Shown piece after piece: positions 19,229 through 28,824 of a stretch of 64,000 nucleotides of DNA (the first letter of the stretch is position 1; every line of letters begins with the position of its first letter). The notes below the pieces were generated by a model, which saw only the letters and a program-made list of their open reading frames with translations, did not search any database and was not told where the DNA came from. The stretch spans positions 186,001-250,000 of the forward strand of contig JAIXQR010000003.1 of the NCBI GenBank assembly GCA_027485645.1, given 5' to 3'. Source of the DNA: a bacterium (GTDB lineage: Bacteria; Armatimonadota; Fimbriimonadia; Fimbriimonadales; Fimbriimonadaceae). A program made the position numbers and the translations under genes.

Positions 19229-20224
19229 TTAGCGGGCGGTTGGCTGATAGAAGCCGCGTTCGACCATGTCGTTAGGATCGGTGATGATGGGCGTAGCGTC
19301 GCGCCAAAGCCAGCGCATCATCTCGGGCATGATTTGTCCGCCGAAGCTTTGGCCGTGGCTGTTCATTCCCCAGGTGTAGTTGAGGTCGTAGCCTTTTTTC
19401 GTGAGGGCCTGTTGTAGCCGGACGTTTTGCAGGTACCAGTCCCAGCGCGGATCGTAGACGCCATTTCGGATGCCTCGGTTGTCGTTGCGGCCGTCGCAGA
19501 GGAAGACCCGGATTGGCTTTTTCTTGCTTTTGAGAATTCGCTCTGGATAGACGTCGCCGCCACGGATGTTGGTGAAGCTACCGATGATGCTCAGGACCTT
19601 CCGGAACGAATTCGGCCGCTCCCAAGCGACCATGAAGGCAGCGATTGCGCCGGAGCTGGCGCCGCCAATTCCCCGCATCTCGGGATCTTTCGAGATGTTG
19701 TAGGACTTATCCAGCGCGGGCATGAGCTCTTCGGTGATCACGCGCGCGTACTTGTCGTCGGGCGTGTTGTACTCAACGCCTCGGTTTGTGAAACCATCGC
19801 CCCAGCCGCGTTGCGGGGATGGTTCATCTTGCTCGGGAGTTCGGCCCGGATTGATGAAAACGCCGAGCATCACGGGGATTTCGCGCCGATAGATGAGGTT
19901 GTCCATCACGTTCTGCGCACGAACGCCGCCGTTTTCTTGCTTAAACGCCTGTCCGTCTTGGAACACCATGAGCGCGGCCGCTTTCTTGGGGTCGTACTGC
20001 GCCGGAACGTAAACCCAATAAGTGTGTTGCGTGCCGGGGTAGACGTCGCTCTTGATGACGAAGGGCCCCTGGATTTCGCCTTTGGGTACGCCTGGTTCGA
20101 CAAGGGAGTCGGGACCCAGGTGGTAATGGGAATCTGGGCTTTCTTTCTGGGCGACCTGGCCGATCGCAATCCCGGCGGCAAGGGCTCCGGCGATGCCAAA
20201 ACCGTAAGCAACTTTGCTTCTCAT
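19229..20224 (-). CDS. Esterase-fold (Fes/enterochelin esterase-like) secreted hydrolase
   Basis: [70 protein letters not shown]. Confidence 0.75.
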   Translation of the reverse strand: MRSKVAYGFGIAGALAAGIAIGQVAQKESPDSHYHLGPDSLVEPGVPKGEIQGPFVIKSDVYPGTQHTYWVYVPAQYDPKKAAALMVFQDGQAFKQENGGVRAQNVMDNLIYRREIPVMLGVFINPGRTPEQDEPSPQRGWGDGFTNRGVEYNTPDDKYARVITEELMPALDKSYNISKDPEMRGIGGASSGAIAAFMVAWERPNSFRKVLSIIGSFTNIRGGDVYPERILKSKKKPIRVFLCDGRNDNRGIRNGVYDPRWDWYLQNVRLQQALTKKGYDLNYTWGMNSHGQSFGGQIMPEMMRWLWRDATPIITDPNDMVERGFYQPTAR

Positions 20225-20252
20225 TTTCGGACCTTACCCCGGGGTGCGCGGG

Positions 20253-20609
20253 CTACTCCTTGAGGGCGGCGCCGGCGAAGGCACGCACTTCGACTGAGCC
20301 ACGGCAGGCGAGGGCGGCTTTTCTGCCCCAGGCGATCGCTTCGTCGTGGTCGGCACATTCGAGGACCCAGAATCCGTCGACGTAGTTGGTCGCTTGCAGG
20401 AACGCGCCTTCGGCCAAAGTCAATTCGCCGGAGGGCTCAAGGTGAATTGAGGTCGCGGAGCTTGGGGAGCGAAGGCCGCCAACGAATAGCCGGACTCCGG
20501 CTGCGACCATTTCGTCGTTCACGCGGTCGATGGCTTCGCGGACGCTGGCGTCGAGCATTGCTTCATGGTTGAAATCGTTAGGGCGATGGATGGAAACGAG
20601 GTACTTCAT
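20253..20609 (-). CDS. YciI-family protein
   Basis: MKYLVSIHRPNDF...VNDEMVAAGVRLFVGGLRSP...YVDGFWVLECADHDEAIAWGRKAAL. Confidence 0.8.
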   Translation of the reverse strand: MKYLVSIHRPNDFNHEAMLDASVREAIDRVNDEMVAAGVRLFVGGLRSPSSATSIHLEPSGELTLAEGAFLQATNYVDGFWVLECADHDEAIAWGRKAALACRGSVEVRAFAGAALKE

Positions 20610-20630
20610 GGCTGGGTTCCGAGCAGTTTG

Positions 20631-21074
20631 CTATATGACTGTCGTCTTAGGAAGTCCATTTTCGACACCTGCGGCTGCCAATTTTGCGCGTTCGAACCGC
20701 ACAAGCTCAACAGAGAACCCAATGAAGGCGGGAAGCCAGATGATGTCGTTGGTCAGATTGATCCACCCGAACGACCACGGCAAGTCCCCCTTCAGGCCAG
20801 CAAAGACGAGGCCGATGGGGCCGAAGAGCTTGCCGAGCAGACCGACCCAAACGAACGGCCCAAAGCGGACGGGGTCTCGAGCAATGAGCCAGTAGCCAAG
20901 GGCATACACCCCGACCACCATCCCCATTCCCTGCCAAATCGCCATGTAGTTCGGCACCGGTAGGTTCAAGATTTTGAAATAGCCTTCGGGCCAGAGCACC
21001 ACAAACGCGCCCCAAACCGCGTTGTAAATCGCCGCCGCATAGAACCAGGTTGAGTAGCGTTTCAGTTTGTCCAT
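20631..21074 (-). CDS. Small membrane protein
   Basis: MDKLKRYSTWFYAAAIYNAVWGAFVVLWPEGYFK; four probable TM helices; start refined from 21119. TATACT at 21090-21095 upstream. Confidence 0.65.
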   Translation of the reverse strand: MDKLKRYSTWFYAAAIYNAVWGAFVVLWPEGYFKILNLPVPNYMAIWQGMGMVVGVYALGYWLIARDPVRFGPFVWVGLLGKLFGPIGLVFAGLKGDLPWSFGWINLTNDIIWLPAFIGFSVELVRFERAKLAAAGVENGLPKTTVI

Positions 21075-21195
21075 GACGAACCTGCTGAAAGTATAGCTCG
21101 AAATGGCTTGAACTTTCACTAATTATTGAAAATACAGTTGATTCGCCAGTTTATCGAGCGCGGCGCGCAAGACTTGGTTTCGTTACAGAAACGAG

Positions 21196-21708
21196 TTAAG
21201 CGGTCATGAGTTCGATGAGTTGGTCGAAGGCCGCGTTCCAGCCGTCATAGAAGCCCATCGATTCGTGCTTGTTTTTACTCGCCGCGTCGGGGTGGATTAC
21301 GGTGGCGGTGTAGGTGGAGCCGGTGCCATTCGGTTCGATGCGGATGATCGCGGTGAAGGCAAAGCCGTCTTCGCCTGGGGCGGGGGCGGGGCGGAAGCCA
21401 CGGGTCACCGCGTTGGTGAAGACCAAGGTTCTGTTCGGCTCGGCTTGAAGGATGCTTCCCTCACCCGGGAATCTTTGACCGTTTGGCGACACGATCACCG
21501 AGTTGAATGCGCCACCGGGGAAAAGCTCGATCTCCCATTCGACCGCTTGGTATGGGCGTGGGCAGAACCATTGTTCCAAAAGCTCCGGCGTGGTGTATGC
21601 CTTCCAAACGAGTTCTGGCGGGACGGAGGATTCTCGTACTAGGACGAGGTCCAGATCAGGATTTGGGGTGAATGAGGACATGATTTTTCCGGTTGCAGAG
21701 TTGCGCAT
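21196..21708 (-). CDS. SRPBCC (AHSA1-like) protein
   Basis: LVLVRESSVPPELVWKAYTTPELLEQWFCPRPYQ...SMGFYDGWNAAFDQLIELM. Confidence 0.8.
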   Translation of the reverse strand: MRNSATGKIMSSFTPNPDLDLVLVRESSVPPELVWKAYTTPELLEQWFCPRPYQAVEWEIELFPGGAFNSVIVSPNGQRFPGEGSILQAEPNRTLVFTNAVTRGFRPAPAPGEDGFAFTAIIRIEPNGTGSTYTATVIHPDAASKNKHESMGFYDGWNAAFDQLIELMTA

Positions 21709-21767
21709 TGGCTAGACGCAAGCGCGATCCGATCGGTTCATTCGCTGGATTTCGGCCCGAATTCGGA

Positions 21768-21805
21768 TCCTTATTGTCGAAAACGGCCGAAAATGACAAT
21801 AAGGA
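21768..21805. repeat. Perfect 11-bp inverted repeat TCCTTATTGTC-N16-GACAATAAGGA
   Basis: Arms 21768-21778 and 21795-21805, upstream of the SRPBCC gene at 21708. Confidence 0.6.
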
Positions 21806-21863
21806 GTCGTGAGGCGGCCCGTTATGTGCGGCAAAAAACAATAGAAACTAAGTGGTCTTTAGA

Positions 21864-23519
21864 TCATGGATCAGTTTTCCGCAGACTCGAAAGCATCCGC
21901 CTCAGGGCCGAGTTGACCTCGTTCGCAGGGAGTACAAGTGCTTCTATGAACGGGGCGCGCCCGATGACCATTCCGACTACCCGGCCATGAGCGTCTATGA
22001 CCGGAGCACCGGCATGTTCGGGGCGAATGTCGAGATCAGTCGCAATTGCGGAGGCAAAACCCGAGTACCGTAGGCTGGACGGTCGGACCAACTGCATGCT
22101 TGGGGATTCGCTGAATTCTAGCGTTACGGTCCGAGTCATCGATTTCCCAGTCCGGGTGAAGGTCACTTGGACAGGTTCACCTGCAACGCGGGGACGCTGG
22201 CCGATTCTCTTGCCCTCAAAAACGAGCTTAACGTACGCTTCGCGGTTAGGGGTGGGTTGTCCTTCTACCGCGGTGATCACGTCACCGACGCGAAGAGGGA
22301 ACGTTGGTTTTCGTAACCGGAACTGAAAGTAGCTATCCCAGAGTTCGGTGATCTCAACCCCGTCCGCAACCGACTTTGTGCCGCAAGGAATGATCCCAGC
22401 AATCGGTGGCACCGCTCGAGGGGAGAAGCTTGTGATTCCGGTAAGTGGGCTGAAGGTAGCGGTAGGTGCGATCGCGAGTAATGAGGCCACTGGCAGGTTA
22501 ACGCTCCCCTGCCATCTCACCTTTGTACAAAACTTGGTGAGTTCTGGGGCGTAACTTAGCTTCACTAAGGCGAGATCGGTCGACGGGTCAGTTGCAACAA
22601 CTTCCGCCAAAGCCACGTTGGAGTTGTTCATCGTGATCCGAAGATCAGGACCAAGTTCGCTGGCTTTAGTCAGGATAAGGCCGTCATCGACGACGCAGCC
22701 AAACCCGATCCAACGTTCTTGCGAACGCACCTCAACGACCCCGGACTGCAGCTGACTCGGAACCTGAAGCCGGTAGTCCGTGAAGTCAGCTTGCGGAGGC
22801 TTTTGGGCGCTTGGCTTGCGGTGGGGACGGGTGGAAGTCAAGCTGGGCCACGCATCCAGCATCGCTTCTATCCGCGTGTAGCGCATATTGCTTCCGCTCT
22901 GATCCGCGCCAGAACAAATGCCAATCAGACTGCCATTCATATCGAAGAGCGGGCCGCCAGAATCGCCGCCGGATCCGAAGATGGAGGTGTAGAGCTCCAT
23001 CGGATGTGTCTGGTACGGGCTGGATCTTGGATGCCCGAAGCGGACGTACGTCGGATCTTTGCTTCGATCCGGTCCATACAGCAATGTATCTGGAAAGCCA
23101 ATCGCAAGTAGCGGGAATGTCTGCGAAGTCGTTGGGCTTTGGCCAATTGAAGCGAACGGAAACTTCTTCTTCGACGCGAGGACTTGGACAAGCGCAACGT
23201 CCTTTCCCATTCGTCGCTCGCCGGGTTTCGCAAGTTTAGAAATGACCTTGGCCGGATAGCGAACCCCGTCGCTTGTGACAACCGCCACGGACTGCCCAAT
23301 GTTCGCCGGTATGTGCGCGCAAGTCGCGACCAATCCATCCGGCGCGATCAAAGTGCCGGTGAGCATGGAGTCGCCGATCCAAATTCGGACGACCGATGGC
23401 ATGACCTTCTTGTAAACAGAACTCGGGCTGGGACGGTCGACTTTGGATTCTGCGGGTGTGCCATTAGCACTCGCCAAGGTCAGTAAAAGGACAGGAAACG
23501 GCGAGTGCTTGAACAACAT
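21864..23519 (-). CDS. Secreted trypsin-like serine protease with a second, degenerate protease domain and PDZ-like segment
   Basis: First domain: CAHIP / KDVALVQ / GSGGDSGGPL triad. Second: LILTKASEL / STDLALVKL / HAGAPVID. PDZ-like VGDVITAVEGQPTPN. Confidence 0.75.
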   Translation of the reverse strand: MLFKHSPFPVLLLTLASANGTPAESKVDRPSPSSVYKKVMPSVVRIWIGDSMLTGTLIAPDGLVATCAHIPANIGQSVAVVTSDGVRYPAKVISKLAKPGERRMGKDVALVQVLASKKKFPFASIGQSPTTSQTFPLLAIGFPDTLLYGPDRSKDPTYVRFGHPRSSPYQTHPMELYTSIFGSGGDSGGPLFDMNGSLIGICSGADQSGSNMRYTRIEAMLDAWPSLTSTRPHRKPSAQKPPQADFTDYRLQVPSQLQSGVVEVRSQERWIGFGCVVDDGLILTKASELGPDLRITMNNSNVALAEVVATDPSTDLALVKLSYAPELTKFCTKVRWQGSVNLPVASLLAIAPTATFSPLTGITSFSPRAVPPIAGIIPCGTKSVADGVEITELWDSYFQFRLRKPTFPLRVGDVITAVEGQPTPNREAYVKLVFEGKRIGQRPRVAGEPVQVTFTRTGKSMTRTVTLEFSESPSMQLVRPSSLRYSGFASAIATDLDIRPEHAGAPVIDAHGRVVGMVIGRAPFIEALVLPANEVNSALRRMLSSLRKTDP

Positions 23520-23590
23520 TCTTTCTCCGGAGTTTTCGCTACTGAGAGTATAAGGGCAACCTTTCGTGTCGACCAGTACCCTGACTAGGT

Positions 23591-24076
23591 CTAAAACCCG
23601 GTGTGCCAGTCGTGGTCGCCGTAGATGGTCTGGATGTATTCAATCTGGGGGATGTGGCTGGCGGTGTGGTCGGCGCCGGCCTTCATGAAGAATCTCACCG
23701 GGGCCTGTCCGAGACCGAAAGGCAACGTCGCGATAACATCCAGGTCATCGGAAGTGAGGGCGGCTAGGTACTGATCGTAGTTGTCTCGGTGCGTGCGGAA
23801 GTAGTCGAGCAGGGTTGCCCGATCCGTGAACTGCCGGTCGTGCTCAAGGAAGATGGGATTTGCTTCGGCGCTGTTTGCCGGCGGAAATGGAGTGCCCTGT
23901 AGCTGACCGAGGATGTTCTTGAGGGCATGGGCGGTGTGGGCGACGATTTCGCCAATCGATCGAGCCGACGCGCTGGGTTTCCAGAAAAGGCGCTCATCCG
24001 GCGTGAGGCTTACGAGGTGCAGTACTCGTTCGGTGGCTTGCTGAAGATCGGCTCTGGCGGTCTGAATCTCGTCCAT
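23591..24076 (-). CDS. DinB-family protein
   Basis: MDEIQTARADLQQATERVLHLVSLTPDERLFWKPSASARSIGEIVAHTAHA...DHTASHIPQIEYIQ; start refined from 24241. Confidence 0.8.
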   Translation of the reverse strand: MDEIQTARADLQQATERVLHLVSLTPDERLFWKPSASARSIGEIVAHTAHALKNILGQLQGTPFPPANSAEANPIFLEHDRQFTDRATLLDYFRTHRDNYDQYLAALTSDDLDVIATLPFGLGQAPVRFFMKAGADHTASHIPQIEYIQTIYGDHDWHTGF

Positions 24077-24172
24077 GACGCGGACGATTCTACACTTGGA
24101 ATCTGGGACATCTGCCGTATTCGCCAGCGCTGGCCGAGTAATTTGATTCAACTCCCGGAGAACGCAAGGAAA

Positions 24173-24694
24173 ATGATCGGCAAAAGCTACTCCTTCCGCA
24201 CAGAGCTCGATATCCAAATGCTGGGAGCGATGAAATATCACGCGATCCGGGTGCCTAAGGAGGTTCAGAGCGAGATTGAGTTTCCGACCGGCACGAAGCA
24301 GCGGTTCGAGGGCACCGTCAATGGTGATCCAGTCAGCGGCGCGCTTCTTCCAACGGGAACGGGCAGCTACTACATCATGGTGAGCGCGAGCCTCCGAAAG
24401 CGGCTGAAACTGCAGCTTGGCGATCCCGTGGACGTTGCGATAACAATTGTCGACCCAAACGTGGTGGAGGTACCGGAAGACATCCTCGAAGCGCTTCAGG
24501 AAGACGACTTCAATCTCTTCAAGTGGGAAGTACTCACGCCGGGCACCAAGCGCGGATTCTTACATGAGATCACTTCCGCGAAAACTCCAGAAACTCGGCA
24601 AGCGAGGATCAGGGAATTGGTCGATCGGCTAACGAACTCGCAGCCCCATGAGCCGATTCAGCGAGGGCTCACGCGGAAACGAGGAGCGGATTGA
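24173..24694 (+). CDS. DUF1905/YdeI (OmpD-associated)-like protein
   Basis: YSFRTELDIQMLGAMKYHAIRVPKEV...GSYYIMVSASLRKRLKLQLGDPVDVAI. Confidence 0.65.
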   Translation: MIGKSYSFRTELDIQMLGAMKYHAIRVPKEVQSEIEFPTGTKQRFEGTVNGDPVSGALLPTGTGSYYIMVSASLRKRLKLQLGDPVDVAITIVDPNVVEVPEDILEALQEDDFNLFKWEVLTPGTKRGFLHEITSAKTPETRQARIRELVDRLTNSQPHEPIQRGLTRKRGAD

Positions 24695-24744
24695 CCCCAA
24701 ATAGTGAAAGTCGCACTGCGCGCAAGTTGCTGTAGAATCGGCTC

Positions 24745-25641
24745 GTGATTTGGTGGGTTCTTGCGGGGATAGTGCTCATCGGTGGCGCGATTGTTTTCAT
24801 TCGACGGCGCCGGAGCGGGCCGTTTCGGGCACTGATTCTCCTCTACCGGACGCCGACCTTTATCCAGCCTGAACCTCTAAAGGCAGCCGCCGAACGGGCC
24901 GGGGTCGAGGTCGAAGTGTCGGGGAACGCGATCGAACTGTCGTTGCTCGTCAACGGAGTTTTCCTGAAAGTGATGCAGGCTCCGATGACTTATGGTGCTC
25001 CGCAATTGACACCGGAACAAATGGCGGCTCAGATACCGGAATCACGGTTGCGTGAGGCGATTTTGGAACACAAGAGCTTTGCCTCTTTCTTTAGTCCCGG
25101 CCCGGTTGCAGAGGAACAGTGGAGCCAGGTGCTGACCAGCCTCGGGCGCTTACTCGCTGAGTATGCCGACGATGAGGCACTTCTGCTTTGGAGAGCAGAT
25201 AACAACCATTGCATCCGCTTTTCACCTGAAATGCGAGAGCAGCTAAATGCAGGACAGATTCTCGAACTGTTCGCGGAAGGGCAGGGCGACGAAGTCATGC
25301 TCGTGGATCCGAGTGATGACCGAATGGCGGCGGCCGTCGCAGAGGCGAGGAGACGCTGGCCAGAGTTCGTCGAAGCTCTCGGCAAGGGCGGTGACCCGGA
25401 ACTCCATATCGTAAAGGGACCCCTTGGTGACGGACACAACGTTGAATTCATGTGGGTCGCGGTGGAGCGAGTTGCGGACGAAATGATCCACGGCAAGTTG
25501 ATGAGTTCGCCATTTAAAGTCCGTGGAATGAAGCAAGGAGATCAGGTTTCCTTGCCGGTGGCAGAGCTAAATGACTGGGCTTTCTTCGCTGAGTCAGGAC
25601 CTGTTGGAATGTTCACCGAGAAAATCGTGCGCGGCGGATGA
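24745..25641 (+). CDS. Membrane-anchored protein with C-terminal DUF2314-like domain
   Basis: GTG start and N-terminal TM. C-terminal DDRMAAAVAEARRRWPEFVEAL...VEFMWVAVERVADEMIHGKLMSSPFKVRGMKQGDQVSLPVAELNDWAF. Confidence 0.65.
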   Translation: MIWWVLAGIVLIGGAIVFIRRRRSGPFRALILLYRTPTFIQPEPLKAAAERAGVEVEVSGNAIELSLLVNGVFLKVMQAPMTYGAPQLTPEQMAAQIPESRLREAILEHKSFASFFSPGPVAEEQWSQVLTSLGRLLAEYADDEALLLWRADNNHCIRFSPEMREQLNAGQILELFAEGQGDEVMLVDPSDDRMAAAVAEARRRWPEFVEALGKGGDPELHIVKGPLGDGHNVEFMWVAVERVADEMIHGKLMSSPFKVRGMKQGDQVSLPVAELNDWAFFAESGPVGMFTEKIVRGG

Positions 25642-25729
25642 ACTAGAGCGACGAAGCTGGAAGGTCAAAGAAGACATGACAAGAAAAGAACTGCTCTGGA
25701 TGACCGGAGCAGGAATTGCCGGCTAAAAG

Positions 25730-26470
25730 ATGGGATTGATGTCAAAACCAAAGAAAACACACATCGTTACCCTCAGCTTCGATGACGGTTTTAAGAAGTC
25801 GTTCTATGAAACGGCGGAGATATTTGAGTCCTTCAAGTTGCGAGCGTGCCTCAACGTGATCGCGCAGGGGCACTCGGAGAATTTCGTGCCGAAGGTTAAC
25901 GGCCAGCCGGATACTGGCCTCGTGTCGTCTCCGAAAGGAGACTTCTCGGACTGGAACGCCCTCAAGAATCGCGGTCACGAGGTGATGGCCCACACTTACG
26001 ACCACACAAACCTCACCACAATTCCGCTGGAAGCTGCGAAACGCGACATCGATCGCTGCGTCGCGGAGTTCGAAAAGAATCTTATGGGATTCAAAGCCAA
26101 AGACTCCGTTTACAACTTTGCCTATAACGCTTCAAACCCAGAACTCGATGCTTATGCGCTCTCCAAGTTCCTAGTGGTTCGAAGTCATGGGAACACGGCG
26201 GTGAACCCGATTCCGACTAAGCGAGAGCCGGTTCGAATCGGCTGTTGGAGCCACGGTCCAGAGAACTGCGACGAAGTCTTTGACGCCACGCTCAACGAAT
26301 TTCTCGCCTCTCCTGGCGGCTGGTTTGTCTTTAACACCCACGGACTAGATGGCGAAGGTTGGGGGCCGATGAGCTCTCGCTACTTACGTAGTCTCTTGTC
26401 TCGGCTCATTCGGTTGGAACATGTTGCCGTTTTGCCCGCGGGTGAGGTCGTCTTGAATCTGCCGAAATGA
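25730..26470 (+). CDS. Polysaccharide deacetylase (NodB)-like protein
   Basis: THIVTLSFDDGFKKSFYETAEIFESFKLRACLNVI, HEVMAHTYDHTNLT, FNTHGLDGEGWGPMS. Confidence 0.8.
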   Translation: MGLMSKPKKTHIVTLSFDDGFKKSFYETAEIFESFKLRACLNVIAQGHSENFVPKVNGQPDTGLVSSPKGDFSDWNALKNRGHEVMAHTYDHTNLTTIPLEAAKRDIDRCVAEFEKNLMGFKAKDSVYNFAYNASNPELDAYALSKFLVVRSHGNTAVNPIPTKREPVRIGCWSHGPENCDEVFDATLNEFLASPGGWFVFNTHGLDGEGWGPMSSRYLRSLLSRLIRLEHVAVLPAGEVVLNLPK

Positions 26471-26476
26471 ACTGGA

Positions 26477-28822
26477 CTACTTTTCGAAGTCACGTGCCGA
26501 GACAGACTTGCGTACGCCCGGCTTCATTTCAACTTCATAAAGCGAATCTTCATAGCGAACAATCGCTCTGGTTCCCCAAAGGCTCTTGATCGTTGCCTGA
26601 ACAAGCCGACCAGCTTCCCATTCCATATCGACCGAGAATCCACCGCGAGCGCGTAGTCCCTTCACGCTGCCCTTTGGCCAAGCGCTGGGCAGGGCCGGTA
26701 GCAAGTGAATCTTGCCTGCGTGGGACTGAAGTAGCATCTCCGCCACGCCGGAGGTAAAGCCAAAATTGCCGTCGATTTGGAACGGCGGGTGAGCGTCAAA
26801 CAGGTTCGGATAGACGCCGCCAGATCGCCCGTTCGTCGGTCGGAGCGCGTCCTTAGCGAGCTTGTAAGCGCGGTCGCCATCTAACAGTCGCGCCCAGAAG
26901 TTGATCTTCCACGCGAGGCTCCAACCGGTCCCTTCGTCGCCGCGAAGTTCCAAACTTCGGCGCGCGGCTTTGGCGAGTTCGGGAGTGGACTCGGGCGAGA
27001 TTTGGGCGCTGGGGAACACACCGTACAGGTGAGAGACGTGGCGGTGGGTTCTCTCTGGGGCCCCCATGTCGAGGTCCTCGATCCATTCTTGGAGCTGGCC
27101 ACCCTTGCCGATTTGGTTCGGCGGGAGCTTCTCAAGGGCAACTTTGAGGTCGTCAACGAAAGCGGCGTCTTTTTCCAGGACACCGGCAGCGCCGATGCAG
27201 GCCGAGAAGAGGTCGCGCTGGATTTGGTTGTCCATCGTGGGTCCCGCGCAGATCGAAACGCCGGGGCGGTGATCATTCTCGGGCGAGATCGAAGGACAGG
27301 TAACGCGGTATTTGGTTCCCGGAAGGTCGATGTTCGAGGAAAGGAAGAACTTCGCCGCGCCTTTCATGAGCGGGTAGTGCTTTGCCAACTCGGCCTTGTT
27401 TCCGGTGAAGAGGTAGCGCTCCCAGAGGTGGGTGCAGAGCCAAGCTCCGCCCATAGGCCAGATTCCCCAAGTGGCTCCGTCCACGGGGGCGGTGCCTCGC
27501 CAGCCATCGGTGTTGTGGTGCGCCACCCAGCCGCTGGCACCATAATGCGTTTTTGCCGTCTTTGCGCCGGGTTTGGAGATGTCGTCAATCAAACCGAAAA
27601 GTGGCTCGTGGCACTCGCTTAGCCCGCAGGTTTCGGCGGGCCAGTAGTTCATCTCGGTGTTGATGTTGATCGTGTACTTGCTGCCCCAAGGCGGGGTCAT
27701 GCTTTCGTTCCAAAGCCCTTGCAGCGTGAGTGGCGGCCCGCCGGGTCGCGAGCCAGCGATCATAAGGTAGCGGCCGTATTGGAAGTAAAGCGTGGCTAAG
27801 CCAGGGTCCTTGCCCTCTTGAAAGTCCTTCGTACGCTCGATGGTGGGCTTGTCTTGGTCGGGACCGAGGTTGAGGGTGACGGTATCGAATAGCCGTTTGT
27901 GGTCTCGGATATGTTCTCGTTTGAGGCTGGCGAGGCTCTTACCCTTTGCGGCGTCCAAGGGAGCAGTGGCGATGGCTTCCGGATTGCCAGTGAGGTCGTT
28001 GAAACCCTGATAATTTGTACCGGCAGAAAATAGAATGACCGCCGAGTCGGCGTTCTTTACGGTTAGGACGTCATCTTGCAGGCTCAGGCTTCCGCCTTTG
28101 ATTTGAACCTGCGCGAGCCCGACGAATCGGACGGAGCCGGGAATCCCCGCATGTTCGCCGCTCGTTCCCTCGATCTTGAGCGTTTGCCCAGAGGAGGAGA
28201 GTTTGGCCCGGTCCTTTTTGCGAAACCGGACGCTAAAGGATAGGGAGCCCTTCTTCGATGCGGTGAGCGAGCAAATGATCAGACCGGCAGGATGGCTCGC
28301 AAAAACTTCTCGCGAGTACTGCACTCCGTTTACGGTGTACGTGGTCCGAGCGAGGGCGTCGTTGAGATTGAGTTCGCGTCGATAGCTGGATGTTGGGGCG
28401 TCGTGATCGAAGTTCAGGATCAGATCGCCAAGTGGCTGGTACGGTGCTTGCCCAAGCGGCTTGCCCATGAATTTGGCGTTGGTCAGCTCGTGCGCTTGAC
28501 GGTACTCGCCCGCAATGATGCGGCGACGAATCTCGGGCAGGGCACCAAGCGCTTCGGGATTGTCGTAATCCCGAGGGCCACCGGCCCAAATGTTGCCTTC
28601 GTTCAGGGCAAGTCGTTCTTCCGGCACTCCGCCAAAGACCATGGCGGCGAGCCGGCCGTTGCCAACAGGCAACGCTTCGGTCCAAGCGGCGGCGGGTTTT
28701 TCAAACCAGAGTTCAAGCTTAGGTTCTTTCACAAGGGCACCAAGGTCTAGGGCGGACAACGGTCCGGCGGCGGCGATCGCGGCGCCGCCGGCGATAAGTT
28801 CACGACGACTCAGATCAGACAT
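26477..28822 (-). CDS. Glycoside hydrolase family 95-like (alpha-L-fucosidase/galactosidase)
   Basis: Tat-type leader [100 protein letters not shown]. Confidence 0.9.
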   Translation of the reverse strand: MSDLSRRELIAGGAAIAAAGPLSALDLGALVKEPKLELWFEKPAAAWTEALPVGNGRLAAMVFGGVPEERLALNEGNIWAGGPRDYDNPEALGALPEIRRRIIAGEYRQAHELTNAKFMGKPLGQAPYQPLGDLILNFDHDAPTSSYRRELNLNDALARTTYTVNGVQYSREVFASHPAGLIICSLTASKKGSLSFSVRFRKKDRAKLSSSGQTLKIEGTSGEHAGIPGSVRFVGLAQVQIKGGSLSLQDDVLTVKNADSAVILFSAGTNYQGFNDLTGNPEAIATAPLDAAKGKSLASLKREHIRDHKRLFDTVTLNLGPDQDKPTIERTKDFQEGKDPGLATLYFQYGRYLMIAGSRPGGPPLTLQGLWNESMTPPWGSKYTININTEMNYWPAETCGLSECHEPLFGLIDDISKPGAKTAKTHYGASGWVAHHNTDGWRGTAPVDGATWGIWPMGGAWLCTHLWERYLFTGNKAELAKHYPLMKGAAKFFLSSNIDLPGTKYRVTCPSISPENDHRPGVSICAGPTMDNQIQRDLFSACIGAAGVLEKDAAFVDDLKVALEKLPPNQIGKGGQLQEWIEDLDMGAPERTHRHVSHLYGVFPSAQISPESTPELAKAARRSLELRGDEGTGWSLAWKINFWARLLDGDRAYKLAKDALRPTNGRSGGVYPNLFDAHPPFQIDGNFGFTSGVAEMLLQSHAGKIHLLPALPSAWPKGSVKGLRARGGFSVDMEWEAGRLVQATIKSLWGTRAIVRYEDSLYEVEMKPGVRKSVSARDFEK

Positions 28823-28824
28823 TT

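Noticed and set aside
20225-20236. TAAGGT-ccgaaa-ATG before the esterase gene as a leaderless promoter
   Set aside because: AAGGT at this spacing also fits a Shine-Dalgarno site, and the gene lies 28 nt after YciI on the same strand, so SD-led operon translation is equally likely. Not counted as support.
19427-20263. 278-aa + strand ORF
   Set aside because: Antisense shadow of the esterase-fold gene 19229-20224.
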